Shown here: positions 1 through 8,457 of the stretch, one piece after another | How positions within the stretch are numbered: position 1 is the stretch's first letter | Layout: every line of letters begins with the position of its first letter | Assembly: GCF_900162665.1 (NCBI RefSeq) | Contig: NZ_LT727810.1 | Coordinates: 84,291-148,290, forward strand | Length of the DNA: 64,000 bases | Direction of reading: 5' to 3' | Source of the DNA: Oceanobacillus sojae | Lineage (GTDB): Bacteria; Bacillota; Bacilli; Bacillales; Amphibacillaceae | Notes under the pieces: model-generated | What the model was told of the DNA's origin: nothing | Seen by the model: the letters and a program-made list of their open reading frames with translations, nothing else | Database searches by the model: none | Program-made: the position numbers and the translations under genes

Positions 1-2
1 GT

Positions 3-800
3 AGAATAAATACAAAAGGTCTAGCGTTGTCCATGGTTCAGCCTGATCCATTACCGGGGAGCTATAGACATACTAATAAAAAAATAACGGAGATAATTGA
101 TCATTCCTTAAAAGAAACCGAAATGGTGCTGGAGAATGGTTTTGACGGAATCGTCCTCCAAAATATGAATGATATGCCAATTAAACAAATTGCTTCGCCG
201 GAAGCTATCGCTTATATGACTCAAATAGGAGATGCGATAAAAAGGGAGTTCCCTGATCAGGTATTAGGTGTGTTGATGAACTGGGATGGAGTAGCAGGCT
301 TATCAGTAGCAGACGCAATTGGCGCAGATTTTGTAAGAGTGGAACATCTGTTTACCGGTGTAGAAGTAACAAGTGCAGGGTTACTGGAAGCGCAATGTGT
401 AGAAATAAACGAACTTAGAAAAAGAATAAAAAGCGATGTCCCAGTATTTGCAGATGTATATGAGGTACATGGTGTACCTTTAGGAGCAAAGCCTATTCAA
501 GATGCAGCATGGGAATCTGTACATGAGGCATTTGCAGATGGTCTATTTATTGCAGGGAAGAGTCCAAGCGAGAGTTTAGAGTTAGTAAAAAAGGCAAGGA
601 CAAAAGTGAAAGACACACCAATATTCTTAGGCGGAGGCGCAACAGGAGAAAATGTCTATGAACTGCTGCAGCATTACGATGGTGTATGTGTGGCTACCTG
701 GATTAAGAATGGGGATATGAAGAATCCAATAGACCCTAAGCGTGCGAAGATTTTTATGGATGAGGTAAAGCGTGCTAAAGGTGCGGTAAGTGGAGTTTAG
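3..800 (+). CDS. BtpA/SgcQ family protein (5' truncated by window edge)
   Basis: The protein carries the family's N-terminal signature MVQPDPLPGS, which matches the usual MVHLPPLPGSP, and a C-terminal phosphate-binding-like stretch FLGGGATGENV, so it is a TIM-barrel protein of the BtpA/SgcQ family. Such proteins occur beside sugar PTS or ABC genes; the biochemical role is poorly defined. The first possible start in the window is TTG at 27, but the frame is open to the window edge and family members have residues before the MVQP motif, so the true start very probably lies upstream. The substrate cannot be told from sequence. Confidence 0.75.
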   Translation, partial: RINTKGLALSMVQPDPLPGSYRHTNKKITEIIDHSLKETEMVLENGFDGIVLQNMNDMPIKQIASPEAIAYMTQIGDAIKREFPDQVLGVLMNWDGVAGLSVADAIGADFVRVEHLFTGVEVTSAGLLEAQCVEINELRKRIKSDVPVFADVYEVHGVPLGAKPIQDAAWESVHEAFADGLFIAGKSPSESLELVKKARTKVKDTPIFLGGGATGENVYELLQHYDGVCVATWIKNGDMKNPIDPKRAKIFMDEVKRAKGAVSGV

Positions 801-861
801 ATTTTAAGAGAAGGATAGCTATCAAAATAATGATGAAATCGACTGGTTTATAATGAAAATA

Positions 862-900
862 GCCCGCAAAAATTTTATTGTTTATAAAATTTTTGCGGGC
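862..900. terminator. Bidirectional hairpin terminator
   Basis: A perfect 16-bp inverted repeat (arms 862-877 and 885-900) has a GC-rich base (GCCCGC/GCGGGC) and an A/T run inside the stem. It follows the BtpA gene by about 60 bases. No long T-run follows outside the stem, so termination is inferred from shape and position. Confidence 0.6.
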
Positions 901-1063
901 CTATACATGTGTAATTATTAATTTTGTATTGAAAATAACTTTAAGCATAAGGGTACTCCAGCAGAAAATAACACGGTGACTTATAAAGTTATTTATCAGT
1001 AGGGATTATATATAAAGACAAAATGTTTAGAAATAAGCTGTTATGGAATTTCCATATCATATA

Positions 1064-1109
1064 GAAAAAAGCAGGCTTTATCACACCAATGTATGAAATA
1101 ACCTGCTTA
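1064..1109 (-). terminator. Terminator of the XRE regulator gene
   Basis: On the minus strand, arms AAGCAGG (1102-1108) and CCTGCTT (1069-1075) pair around a 26-base loop and are followed by a short T-run (1064-1070). It sits about 30 bases after the stop of the XRE gene. The remainder of 801-1138 shows no credible gene. Confidence 0.55.
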
Positions 1110-1138
1110 TGGAATATCTGTCCTTTACTGATCCCACT

Positions 1139-1459
1139 TTATCCCTGCATCAGCCTTAAAAACTCCAATAATTTTCTCCGTGGTTCATCGCCAAGTTCCT
1201 TAATAATATGCAAAAGCTGTGCTACATCTTCAGGCATTTCTTCATCTTTAGATTGATACTCCTTGCCACGAATTAAATAGTCAATAGAAACATCAAAAAT
1301 ATCTGCTAGCTCAATAATAGTTTCCAATGAAGGTCTTCTATCGCCTCTTTCATAAGAACCATATACGTTGTCGGTAAAACCAAGTTTCGAACTCATCTCT
1401 GTTTTGGAATAATCATATTTTTCTCTAAGATTTTGTAAACGCAAGCCAAATCCTTTCAT
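1139..1459 (-). CDS. XRE/Cro-CI family transcriptional regulator
   Basis: A 106-aa protein with an N-terminal helix-turn-helix of the Cro/CI type (residues about 5-62: LRLQNLREK, then MSSKLGFTDNVYGSYERGDRRPSLETIIELADIFDVSIDYLIRG). The short helical tail (about 70-106) is probably for dimerisation. It resembles single-domain repressors of the ImmR/SinR type but lacks a SinI-binding domain. A good ribosome site (GAGGTGGTACC in coding orientation) precedes the ATG. Two palindromes lie 60-130 bases upstream, so it probably represses itself and a divergent transcript. Confidence 0.85.
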   Translation of the reverse strand: MKGFGLRLQNLREKYDYSKTEMSSKLGFTDNVYGSYERGDRRPSLETIIELADIFDVSIDYLIRGKEYQSKDEEMPEDVAQLLHIIKELGDEPRRKLLEFLRLMQG

Positions 1460-1522
1460 GGTACCACCTCTATCTTATTTTGCAGAAAACGTAACACAAA
1501 TCGAGGGGATATCTAATAAAAC

Positions 1523-1590
1523 ACACGAAACGTGTTGACAATTACGAATTATTCTATTATTATAAGTGAATAACACACGAAATGTGTGTT
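1523..1590 (+). promoter_or_regulatory. Operator pair and sigma-A promoter upstream of the XRE gene
   Basis: Two related palindromes are visible: ACACG-AAA-CGTGT at 1523-1535, and AACACAC-GAAAT-GTGTGTT at 1572-1590. Between them lies a near-consensus + strand promoter, TTGACA (1535-1540), 17-base spacer, TATTAT (1558-1563). The first palindrome overlaps the -35 and the second begins just after the -10, the expected geometry for repression by the neighbouring XRE protein. Binding is inferred. Confidence 0.6.
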
Positions 1591-1678
1591 GAAAGAATTT
1601 TAAATGTCAGAATATTTTTTGAAAATAGGAGAGTGATAAATTTGGGTTGACACAAAAGAGTGACTTTCAGAAACCGCA

Positions 1679-1706
1679 TTTACCTTCTTATGATGTGTAC
1701 TATAAA
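1679..1706 (+). promoter_or_regulatory. Likely promoter of the C-S lyase/peptide importer operon
   Basis: TTTACC (1679-1684), a 16-base spacer and TATAAA (1701-1706) stand about 50 bases before the first gene of the operon. The -35 matches four of six consensus bases. No S-box or T-box leader is visible although the first gene is a sulfur-amino-acid enzyme. Confidence 0.4.
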
Positions 1707-1754
1707 ATAGAAATTTTCATTAACTAAATTAAAAAACAAGGAGCAATTAATTAA

Positions 1755-2954
1755 ATGTCAAAAATTAATTCAACAAATCTTATTCACCCTAAAGTAGAAA
1801 TATCAAAATACCGATTACAACAATCCATAACGCATTCCGTAACACCGTCCGTAGCATATGAATTCGCAACAATTGAAAGTGCAATCCAAGCTGTTAAAAG
1901 AGAAGATAACCAGGAATATTATGGAAGGTATAGTAATCCAACGACAATGGAATTAGAGGAGAAGATATCTTTTCTGGAAAATAGTGAAAGCGCTTTATCG
2001 GTAAGCAGTGGAATGGCCGCTATTTCAAGTGCTATTTTATATTGCGTCAATGCAGGTGACCATATCTTAGTGACCAAAGATATTTATGGCGGCACATATA
2101 GCTTTTTAAAAAACATAGGAGAAAGATTTCATATTCAGTTCGATTATATTGATATGACTACTGCGAAAACAATTGAGAAGCACATAAAGTCCAATACCAA
2201 ATGTATTTTCATAGAAACGCCATCCAATCCTGCTTTACAAATATTGAATATCCGTCATGTAGCAGATGTATGTCATGCCCACGGGCTGAAATTAATCGTC
2301 GATAATACATTTATGACGCCTATTTTCCAAAGACCGTTAGATAACGGAGCAGATATTGTTATCCATAGTGCAACGAAATATTTAAATGGGCATGGAGATG
2401 TGTTAGGTGGGATTGTCGTAGCTAATAAAACCATTATTGACGAAATGCGAAGAAAAGTAATGGGGGATTTAGGCCAAAATCTAAGCAGCTGGGATGCGTA
2501 CTTTATTATCCGGGGACTGAAGACGCTAGGCGTTCGGATGGAGAAGCATGAAGCTAATGCTAAAAAGGTAGCGGAATTCCTGCAAAATCATTCCAAAGTA
2601 CATAAAGTCCATTATCCAAAGATTACCGAAGATTTAAAGGATCAAATGTATGGCACTGGCGGGATTGTTTCATTTGAATTGGATACAGACAGGGAGAATA
2701 TTTTTAAATTTATCAATGCGTTAGAAATGCTTAAAATATCCTACAGTTTAGGCGATCCGGAAACATTAGTTCAACATCCTTCCTCCATGACGCATAGTGC
2801 GATGTCATTGGAAAGTCAAAGCTATCATGGTGTAACGGAAGGTTTGATAAGACTATCCATTGGTTTAGAAAACGTGGAAGATATCATTTCAGATATTGAA
2901 AATGCGCTTTATAACGTGCGTATTCATAGTAAAACTCTATCAACACTAGTGTAA
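1755..2954 (+). CDS. Trans-sulfuration family PLP enzyme (cystathionine/methionine gamma-lyase type)
   Basis: At 399 aa this is a full-length Cys/Met metabolism PLP enzyme. It has the cofactor-contacting GRYSNPT (57-63) and SSGMAAISS (84-92), the aspartate of VDNTF (Asp183) that pairs with the pyridine nitrogen, and HSATKYLNGHGD with the Schiff-base lysine Lys208. The family performs beta- or gamma-elimination or replacement on cystathionine, homocysteine, methionine or related thioethers in the cytoplasm. It is the first gene of a run in which a peptide importer and several hydrolases follow closely, so it may cleave a sulfur amino acid released from the imported compound. Gamma-lyase, beta-lyase and synthase activities cannot be separated by reading alone. 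Confidence 0.88.
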   Translation: MSKINSTNLIHPKVEISKYRLQQSITHSVTPSVAYEFATIESAIQAVKREDNQEYYGRYSNPTTMELEEKISFLENSESALSVSSGMAAISSAILYCVNAGDHILVTKDIYGGTYSFLKNIGERFHIQFDYIDMTTAKTIEKHIKSNTKCIFIETPSNPALQILNIRHVADVCHAHGLKLIVDNTFMTPIFQRPLDNGADIVIHSATKYLNGHGDVLGGIVVANKTIIDEMRRKVMGDLGQNLSSWDAYFIIRGLKTLGVRMEKHEANAKKVAEFLQNHSKVHKVHYPKITEDLKDQMYGTGGIVSFELDTDRENIFKFINALEMLKISYSLGDPETLVQHPSSMTHSAMSLESQSYHGVTEGLIRLSIGLENVEDIISDIENALYNVRIHSKTLSTLV

Positions 2955-2975
2955 GAAAGGGAGGAGAATTATCTA

Positions 2976-4133
2976 GTGAACCGGGCAGCTATTTTTTCAA
3001 ATACAGACATTGATGTTGTTATTTTATTGAAACCGGAGTTTGTTTATTATTTTTCAGGTTTTAATCCAGTGTTAAATCATCATGATAATGCCATCGTTAT
3101 TTCAGCAGAGGATAGTAAAGTAAGTTTGCTCACGCACAGTATTCGTTACGAACATGCCAAAAAAGATTCCTTTTTAGAGTCTTCTCAAATATTTGCTCAT
3201 GGGCACTGGGGAAATACAGCATTTGTTCATAAAGCGTTTATCCCAAGTTTATTGTTGCTAATGAATGCTTCCAAAGAGAAATTAAGAATCGGTATTGATT
3301 TTGAGAGTACGCCTTATCAGTTTATTAAGAAATGGAAAGAACATCGCAGTAATTGTGAATTTGTAGATGTTGGTGAAGTTATTAAAAATGCCATGCTTGT
3401 AAAGGATGAAGAAGAGATTAATAGAATTCGTATTGCTTCTAAACTAGCAGATGCATCCATGGAAAAAATGATTGAGTTGGTTCATGCCGGAGCAAATGAA
3501 ATAGAGATTACAACAGAAGGGCAGTATGTTATGAGAAAGCTATGGGAGCAGTCTTATAGTGATTATGAAATTTCTGGATTTGGTGGTAAGCAGGGCGGAA
3601 TCATAGATGATCTTCATTGTTGGCTTTTAACGAATCAGCGAATATCTTATGGATGTGACTGTCCTCAGAAGATAGAGGTAGATACAGCTGATATTTTACT
3701 GCCGATGGTATGGGCAACAATTGGTGGATATCATGCAGAGAATGAAAGAACATTAATTTCTAAAAACGTAAGCGATTACAAGGAAAGGGCATATGAAGCA
3801 ATGCTGCATGCAAGAGAAGCGATATTCGAAAATCTAAAACCTGGAAATACGTTTTCCAGCTTATATGAATATGCAAAAGAACAGTTTATTCAATTTGGAT
3901 TTGAGGAAATATTGCCTGGAAGAGTGGGACATGGTATTGGATTACATCCGCATGAGTATCCATCGATTGAAGCAGCCAATCATATCATTCTTGAAAAGGG
4001 AATGGTCTTGACTGTGGAACCGGGATTAATGGAAAAAACATGGGGTGGAGTACGGCATTCCGACACCGTCGTTGTTACGGAAGATTCATTTGAAATACTT
4101 ACTAAAACGGATAGAGGAACATTACTTATTTGA
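2976..4133 (+). CDS. M24-fold (creatinase/Xaa-Pro peptidase-like) protein lacking metal ligands
   Basis: At 385 aa it has the two-domain M24B layout: a creatinase-N-like domain (1-135) and a pita-bread domain (about 145-380). VGHGIGLHPHEYP (His319) and LTVEPGL (Glu348) are conserved. The other ligands of the metal-dependent aminopeptidases are replaced: Met244 and Glu255 stand where two Asp are expected, in ADILLPMVWATIGGYHAENERT, and Ser362 stands for the last Glu. The pattern resembles creatinase, a metal-independent member, more than prolidase. It probably hydrolyses a C-N bond in a small amide or guanidino compound. It starts at GTG 2976 behind GGGAGG and lies between the C-S lyase and the binding protein. 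Confidence 0.8.
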   Translation: MNRAAIFSNTDIDVVILLKPEFVYYFSGFNPVLNHHDNAIVISAEDSKVSLLTHSIRYEHAKKDSFLESSQIFAHGHWGNTAFVHKAFIPSLLLLMNASKEKLRIGIDFESTPYQFIKKWKEHRSNCEFVDVGEVIKNAMLVKDEEEINRIRIASKLADASMEKMIELVHAGANEIEITTEGQYVMRKLWEQSYSDYEISGFGGKQGGIIDDLHCWLLTNQRISYGCDCPQKIEVDTADILLPMVWATIGGYHAENERTLISKNVSDYKERAYEAMLHAREAIFENLKPGNTFSSLYEYAKEQFIQFGFEEILPGRVGHGIGLHPHEYPSIEAANHIILEKGMVLTVEPGLMEKTWGGVRHSDTVVVTEDSFEILTKTDRGTLLI

Positions 4134-4149
4134 GGGTGGAGAGGATAAC

Positions 4150-5673
4150 ATGTTGAAAAAATTCCTGATTTTCGCATTCGTATGCATGTTTTTGATAGGA
4201 TGCAGCAGCAATGAATCAGATGCAGAAAAAACAGGCAGTGATGAAATTGAGTCTTTTACTTTTGCATTACCAATTGATACGCAGGCAATTGAGCCATTTA
4301 ACGGAACCAGTACTACTTCTGCGACAGTAATCTATCAAATGTTTAATGCCTTAACAAGAACGAGCCCTGAAGGAGAGGTGCAAGGTGATCTAGCAGAATC
4401 ATTTGAACGTATTGATGAACTGACATGGCAATTTAAGCTGCGTGAGAATGTGGCATTCCACAATGGAGAGGAGTTCAATGCAGAAACAGTAAAGTACAGT
4501 GTGGAAAGGATGCTGGATACTTCCAAACAATTTGGATTAACCAGTGACTACTTATTTATTGATAGCGTGGAAATTGTGGACGACTATACGGTGAATATTA
4601 TTACAAAAGAGCCGAATAATGGAACGCCGCTCAGCCTCATTTATTTATCAATGGTACCCAAAGAATATATTGAAGAAAATGGCGATGAGTACTTTGCAGA
4701 AAATCCAATTGGTACAGGGCCTTTTAAGTTTCAAGAATATGCAAAAGATGCTCATGTAAAGTATGAGAGATACGATGACTATTTCAAAGGGAAAGTAAAT
4801 ATTAAAGAATTGACGTTTAAACCGATTCCAGAAGAATCATCACGTATTGCAGCTCTTGAATCTGGTGAGGTGGATCTGATTACAGATGTATCAATTAATC
4901 AGCTCAATCGATTAGAACAAGCAGAAAATTTGGTCGTGGAATCCTTTCCAACTACCCGAGTGAGTTATATTGGCTTCAATATGAGAAAAGACAGTGAACT
5001 GATTCAAAATGAGTCATTTAGAAAAGCACTAAACTATGCCGTGAATGTCGATTCCATTATCGAAAACTTATTAGAAGGAAATGGCGAGACTATACCAGCA
5101 ATATTTCTAAGTCACTTTAATGGCTACAACAGTGGTATTGAGCCGTATGCATATGACGTAGAAAAAGCAAAAGAATTATTAGAAGAGTCAGGATATGATG
5201 GAGAAAGTCTTGAGTTAGCTATTGCAGCAAATACAAAACAGCTGCCTGTTGTAGAGGCAGTAGCAGATATGATTCGCGAGATTGGTGTCAATGTAGAAGT
5301 TGTTCAGAAAGAAAATGTGTTAATGCGTGAAGAAGTTGCTGCAGGAACCATATCCGATCTATATTTCTTTAATATTGGCGGTGCTTATAATTCATCCGAA
5401 TTAATGTCTCGAATTGGCTTTGGATCAGTACAAAGATATTCTACCTTCTTTAACAGTGAAATGGATGAATTAAGAGTTGCTGCGAATAGTGAAATGGATG
5501 AAGAAAAGTCTGAACAGCTATGGCAGGACTATCAAAATAATATTTACGATATAGCACCGGCAATATTTCTATATCAAGAGTATGCGTCCAATGTTTTAAG
5601 TAGTGCGTACACAAATTATACGCCAAGAGGAGATGAACTCATTCTTCTGGAAGACATTGAAAAAAATGAATAA
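4150..5673 (+). CDS. Peptide/opine-type ABC transporter substrate-binding lipoprotein
   Basis: A 507-aa family 5 solute-binding protein. The N-terminus is a lipoprotein signal (MLKKF, hydrophobic core, lipobox LIGC), followed by typical blocks such as YQMFNALTRTSPEGEVQGDLAESFE, AETVKYSVERMLD and NPIGTGPFKFQEY. It would be lipid-anchored outside the membrane and hand a peptide-like ligand to the permeases that follow. I chose ATG 4150 because it has the lipobox and a GGAGAGG site 5-12 bases upstream; the upstream in-frame ATG at 4045 lies inside the previous gene. It is the first of five importer genes. Confidence 0.93.
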   Translation: MLKKFLIFAFVCMFLIGCSSNESDAEKTGSDEIESFTFALPIDTQAIEPFNGTSTTSATVIYQMFNALTRTSPEGEVQGDLAESFERIDELTWQFKLRENVAFHNGEEFNAETVKYSVERMLDTSKQFGLTSDYLFIDSVEIVDDYTVNIITKEPNNGTPLSLIYLSMVPKEYIEENGDEYFAENPIGTGPFKFQEYAKDAHVKYERYDDYFKGKVNIKELTFKPIPEESSRIAALESGEVDLITDVSINQLNRLEQAENLVVESFPTTRVSYIGFNMRKDSELIQNESFRKALNYAVNVDSIIENLLEGNGETIPAIFLSHFNGYNSGIEPYAYDVEKAKELLEESGYDGESLELAIAANTKQLPVVEAVADMIREIGVNVEVVQKENVLMREEVAAGTISDLYFFNIGGAYNSSELMSRIGFGSVQRYSTFFNSEMDELRVAANSEMDEEKSEQLWQDYQNNIYDIAPAIFLYQEYASNVLSSAYTNYTPRGDELILLEDIEKNE

Positions 5674-5688
5674 ACTGGAGTGATATTC

Positions 5689-6621
5689 TTGTTCCATTAT
5701 ATTTTAAAAAGATTATTACAATCGCTCATTGTATTATTAGGTGTTTTAGTCATTGTATTTTTTACACTCCGTTTGTCTGGTAATCCAATCGATGTCTTGC
5801 TGCCGCCTGGTGCTTCAGAAGAAATGGTGGAAATATATACAGAGCAATTAGGCTTGGACAAATCCCTTGTCGCTCAGTTTGGAATCTATTTAAAAAACAT
5901 TTTTCAAGGTGACTTTGGTACATCCTATTATTATAAAGAAGCGGTAACCGGTGTTATTTTTGAACGGTTGCCTGCCACTATTCAATTAACGTTATTCAGC
6001 TTCTTGTTCACATTAATCATTGGCATACCAGCTGGCGTATACTCCGCTTTAAAAAGCGGGAAAGCAAGTGATTATATTGTACGGATTTTCGCATTGATCG
6101 GTCAATGCATGCCGGTTTTTTGGGCAGGACTGCTTTTAATTATCGTATTTGCCGTTCAATTAAATCTATTTCCTACGCAGGGAACGGGCAGTTTTAGACA
6201 CTTAGTATTGCCATCTATCACCTTGGGACTATACTCAGCGGCTACAACGGTAAGACTGCTGCGATCTTCTATGCTGGAGGTATTAAGCAAAGATTATATA
6301 CAGGTTGCTACATCGAAAGGGTTATCAAAAAGAAAAATTGTATGGAAGCATGCATTCAAAAATGCAGTCACTGCCATATTAACCGTATTAGGGATACAGG
6401 TTGCCGGGCTGCTGGCTGGTTCCATGATTGTTGAAACTGTTTTTTCGTGGCCAGGCATTGGCCGGTTAGTAGTACAGTCCATCAATAATCGTGACTTTGC
6501 CGTTGTGCAGGCTGTGGTTATATTAATCGCCAGTATATACGTTGTTATCAATCTTCTTGTTGATATTTTATATTCAATAATTAACCCGCGGGTTAGATTG
6601 ATGAAGGGAAGTTCAAAATGA
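5689..6621 (+). CDS. Peptide ABC transporter permease, DppB/OppB type
   Basis: A 310-aa membrane protein with the DppB-type N-terminus (FHYILKRLLQSLIVLLGVLVIVFFTLRLSGNP), a periplasmic-facing segment with GDFGTSYYY, about five further membrane spans and the EAA-type loop region (VATSKGLSKRKIVWKHAFKNA). It pairs with the next permease to form the pore. TTG at 5689 is taken as start because GGAG at 5677-5680 is spaced 8 bases before it; the in-frame GTG at 5680 overlaps that ribosome site. Confidence 0.92.
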   Translation: MFHYILKRLLQSLIVLLGVLVIVFFTLRLSGNPIDVLLPPGASEEMVEIYTEQLGLDKSLVAQFGIYLKNIFQGDFGTSYYYKEAVTGVIFERLPATIQLTLFSFLFTLIIGIPAGVYSALKSGKASDYIVRIFALIGQCMPVFWAGLLLIIVFAVQLNLFPTQGTGSFRHLVLPSITLGLYSAATTVRLLRSSMLEVLSKDYIQVATSKGLSKRKIVWKHAFKNAVTAILTVLGIQVAGLLAGSMIVETVFSWPGIGRLVVQSINNRDFAVVQAVVILIASIYVVINLLVDILYSIINPRVRLMKGSSK

Positions 6622-7460
6622 TTCGTCAAATAGTAAAAAATAAAGTAGCATTATTTTCTGTTTTGGTTCTAATACTGGTTGTCTTATTTGCGGTATTTGC
6701 AGAATTTATTGCACCATATTCCCCGGAGGACCAACATATTGAAAGTAAACTGCTGCCTCCAGTGTGGGATGAGAATGGTAATAGCAGCTTTATCCTGGGT
6801 TCGGATGAGTTAGGCAGGGACGTATTAAGCAGGATTATTCATGGGAGCAGGGTATCTTTGATTGTCTCATTATTTGGAACCCTCCTTGCATTAATTATCG
6901 GAACTGTTATTGGAGCAATCAGCGGGTACTATGGTGGAAAAGTAGATGCGATATTAATGCGACTAGTCGATATCGTATTAGCATTTCCTTTTATCTTGTT
7001 AGCCATCTTTGTTATCGCTATTACAGGACCGAGTGTTTTCAATATTATTATTGTTGCCGGATTTGCCACAGGTGTCAATTTAGCCCGAGTGATTAGAGGT
7101 GAAGTATTACATGTGAAGGAAAATGATTTTATAGAAGCTACACATTCCATTGGAGCGAACAATTTTCGAATTATTGTCCTTCATATCCTGCCGAATATTG
7201 CAAACGTGCTCATCGTTATCGCAACGTTAGAAATGGCGAATTTAATTCTTCTTGAGTCTGCGTTGAGTTTCTTAGGACTTGGTGTGCCGGCTGAAGTACC
7301 GACATGGGGAAAGATGCTAGCTGAAGCAAGAACGTTGATTATTTCCAATCCATGGAATGCTATTTTTCCTGGGTTGGCAATTACGATTACGGTGCTGGGA
7401 ATCAATCTGTTTGGGGATTGGTTGAGAGATTATTTCGATCCTAAATATGTTGAAAAGTAG
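6618..7460 (+). CDS. Peptide ABC transporter permease, DppC/OppC type
   Basis: A 280-aa membrane protein with the OppC N-terminal segment, the LGSDELGRDVLSRIIHGSRVSL block, and the EAA loop (EATHSIGANNFRIIVLHILPN) that docks on the ATPases. Six membrane spans are likely. It overlaps the previous permease gene by 4 bases (ATGA), so the two are translationally coupled. Confidence 0.92.
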   Translation: MIRQIVKNKVALFSVLVLILVVLFAVFAEFIAPYSPEDQHIESKLLPPVWDENGNSSFILGSDELGRDVLSRIIHGSRVSLIVSLFGTLLALIIGTVIGAISGYYGGKVDAILMRLVDIVLAFPFILLAIFVIAITGPSVFNIIIVAGFATGVNLARVIRGEVLHVKENDFIEATHSIGANNFRIIVLHILPNIANVLIVIATLEMANLILLESALSFLGLGVPAEVPTWGKMLAEARTLIISNPWNAIFPGLAITITVLGINLFGDWLRDYFDPKYVEK

Positions 7461-7470
7461 GGGCGCTCAT

Positions 7471-8457
7471 ATGTACAAAAATATTCTTGAAGTAAAAAAT
7501 CTAGAAGTAAGTGTGAACCAAAGTGAATTGAAAATTGTAAAAGGTATCTCATTTAATGTGAGAGAAGGGGAGGTGCTAGCTATTGTAGGTGAATCGGGTT
7601 CGGGGAAGTCTGTAACTGCTAAAGTATTGATGGGCCTCTTGTCCCGGGATACCTATAACATCGATGGTTCGGTTCAGTTAGAAAATAAAGATTTAACTAA
7701 AATGAATGAGGCAACGTATCGAAAAGTCCGTGGTAATGATATAGCGATGATATTCCAAGAACCAATGACTTCGCTGAATCCTGTATTAACCATTGGCAGC
7801 CAATTAAAAGAGGCAATAACGAGAAATAATCCAAATATATCGAGAAAGCAGTTAACACAGGAAGCTATCCGGTTTTTAGAGATGGTTCAAATACCGAATC
7901 CAAAAATGAGATTAAAACAATATCCGTTTGAAATGTCGGGTGGTATGAGGCAAAGAATATTAATAGCCATGGCGCTGGTAGGCGATCCTAAAATACTCAT
8001 TGCAGATGAACCTACCACTGCATTGGATGTTACCGTACAAGCGGACATTATTAAACTATTAATCCATTTACAAAATAAATTGAATATGTCGATATTATTT
8101 ATTTCGCATGATTTAGGCGTCGTCTCTCAGATTGCCAATAGGGTATTAGTCATGTATTCCGGAGATTTTATCGAACTGGGTGAAACGAAGAATATCTTGA
8201 ATAATCCGTTACACCCCTATACAGAGGGATTAATTGAATCGATACCTAGTCTTTATCAAAAAGGAGAGATCTTAAATTCCATACCAGGACAAATACCTGG
8301 ATTGGCGGAAGGAAATCACATGAAAGGCTGTTTATTTTACAATCGTTGTTCGAAAAGACTTCCGTCATGCAAGGAAGCTGTACAGGAAGTGCATACAGAA
8401 GAACGTATTGTCCATTGTAATTTATATGCACAGAATAAGAAGGGGGTGAAAGTTTGA
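7471..8457 (+). CDS. Peptide ABC transporter ATP-binding protein, DppD/OppD type
   Basis: A 328-aa ATPase with Walker A GESGSGKS, the Q-loop IFQEPMTSLNPV, signature MSGGMRQR, Walker B ILIADEPTTALD, the switch His in FISHDLG, and the C-terminal oligopeptide-transporter extension with cysteines (GCLFYNRC...CKEA), which in the OppD/DppD family can hold an iron-sulfur cluster. ATG 7471 follows AGGGGCG; the earlier in-frame ATG at 7447 lies in the permease gene. Confidence 0.93.
   Translation: MYKNILEVKNLEVSVNQSELKIVKGISFNVREGEVLAIVGESGSGKSVTAKVLMGLLSRDTYNIDGSVQLENKDLTKMNEATYRKVRGNDIAMIFQEPMTSLNPVLTIGSQLKEAITRNNPNISRKQLTQEAIRFLEMVQIPNPKMRLKQYPFEMSGGMRQRILIAMALVGDPKILIADEPTTALDVTVQADIIKLLIHLQNKLNMSILFISHDLGVVSQIANRVLVMYSGDFIELGETKNILNNPLHPYTEGLIESIPSLYQKGEILNSIPGQIPGLAEGNHMKGCLFYNRCSKRLPSCKEAVQEVHTEERIVHCNLYAQNKKGVKV

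Noticed and set aside
1620..1755. S-box (SAM) riboswitch before the C-S lyase gene
   Set aside because: The leader is too short and none of the conserved S-box bases are present.
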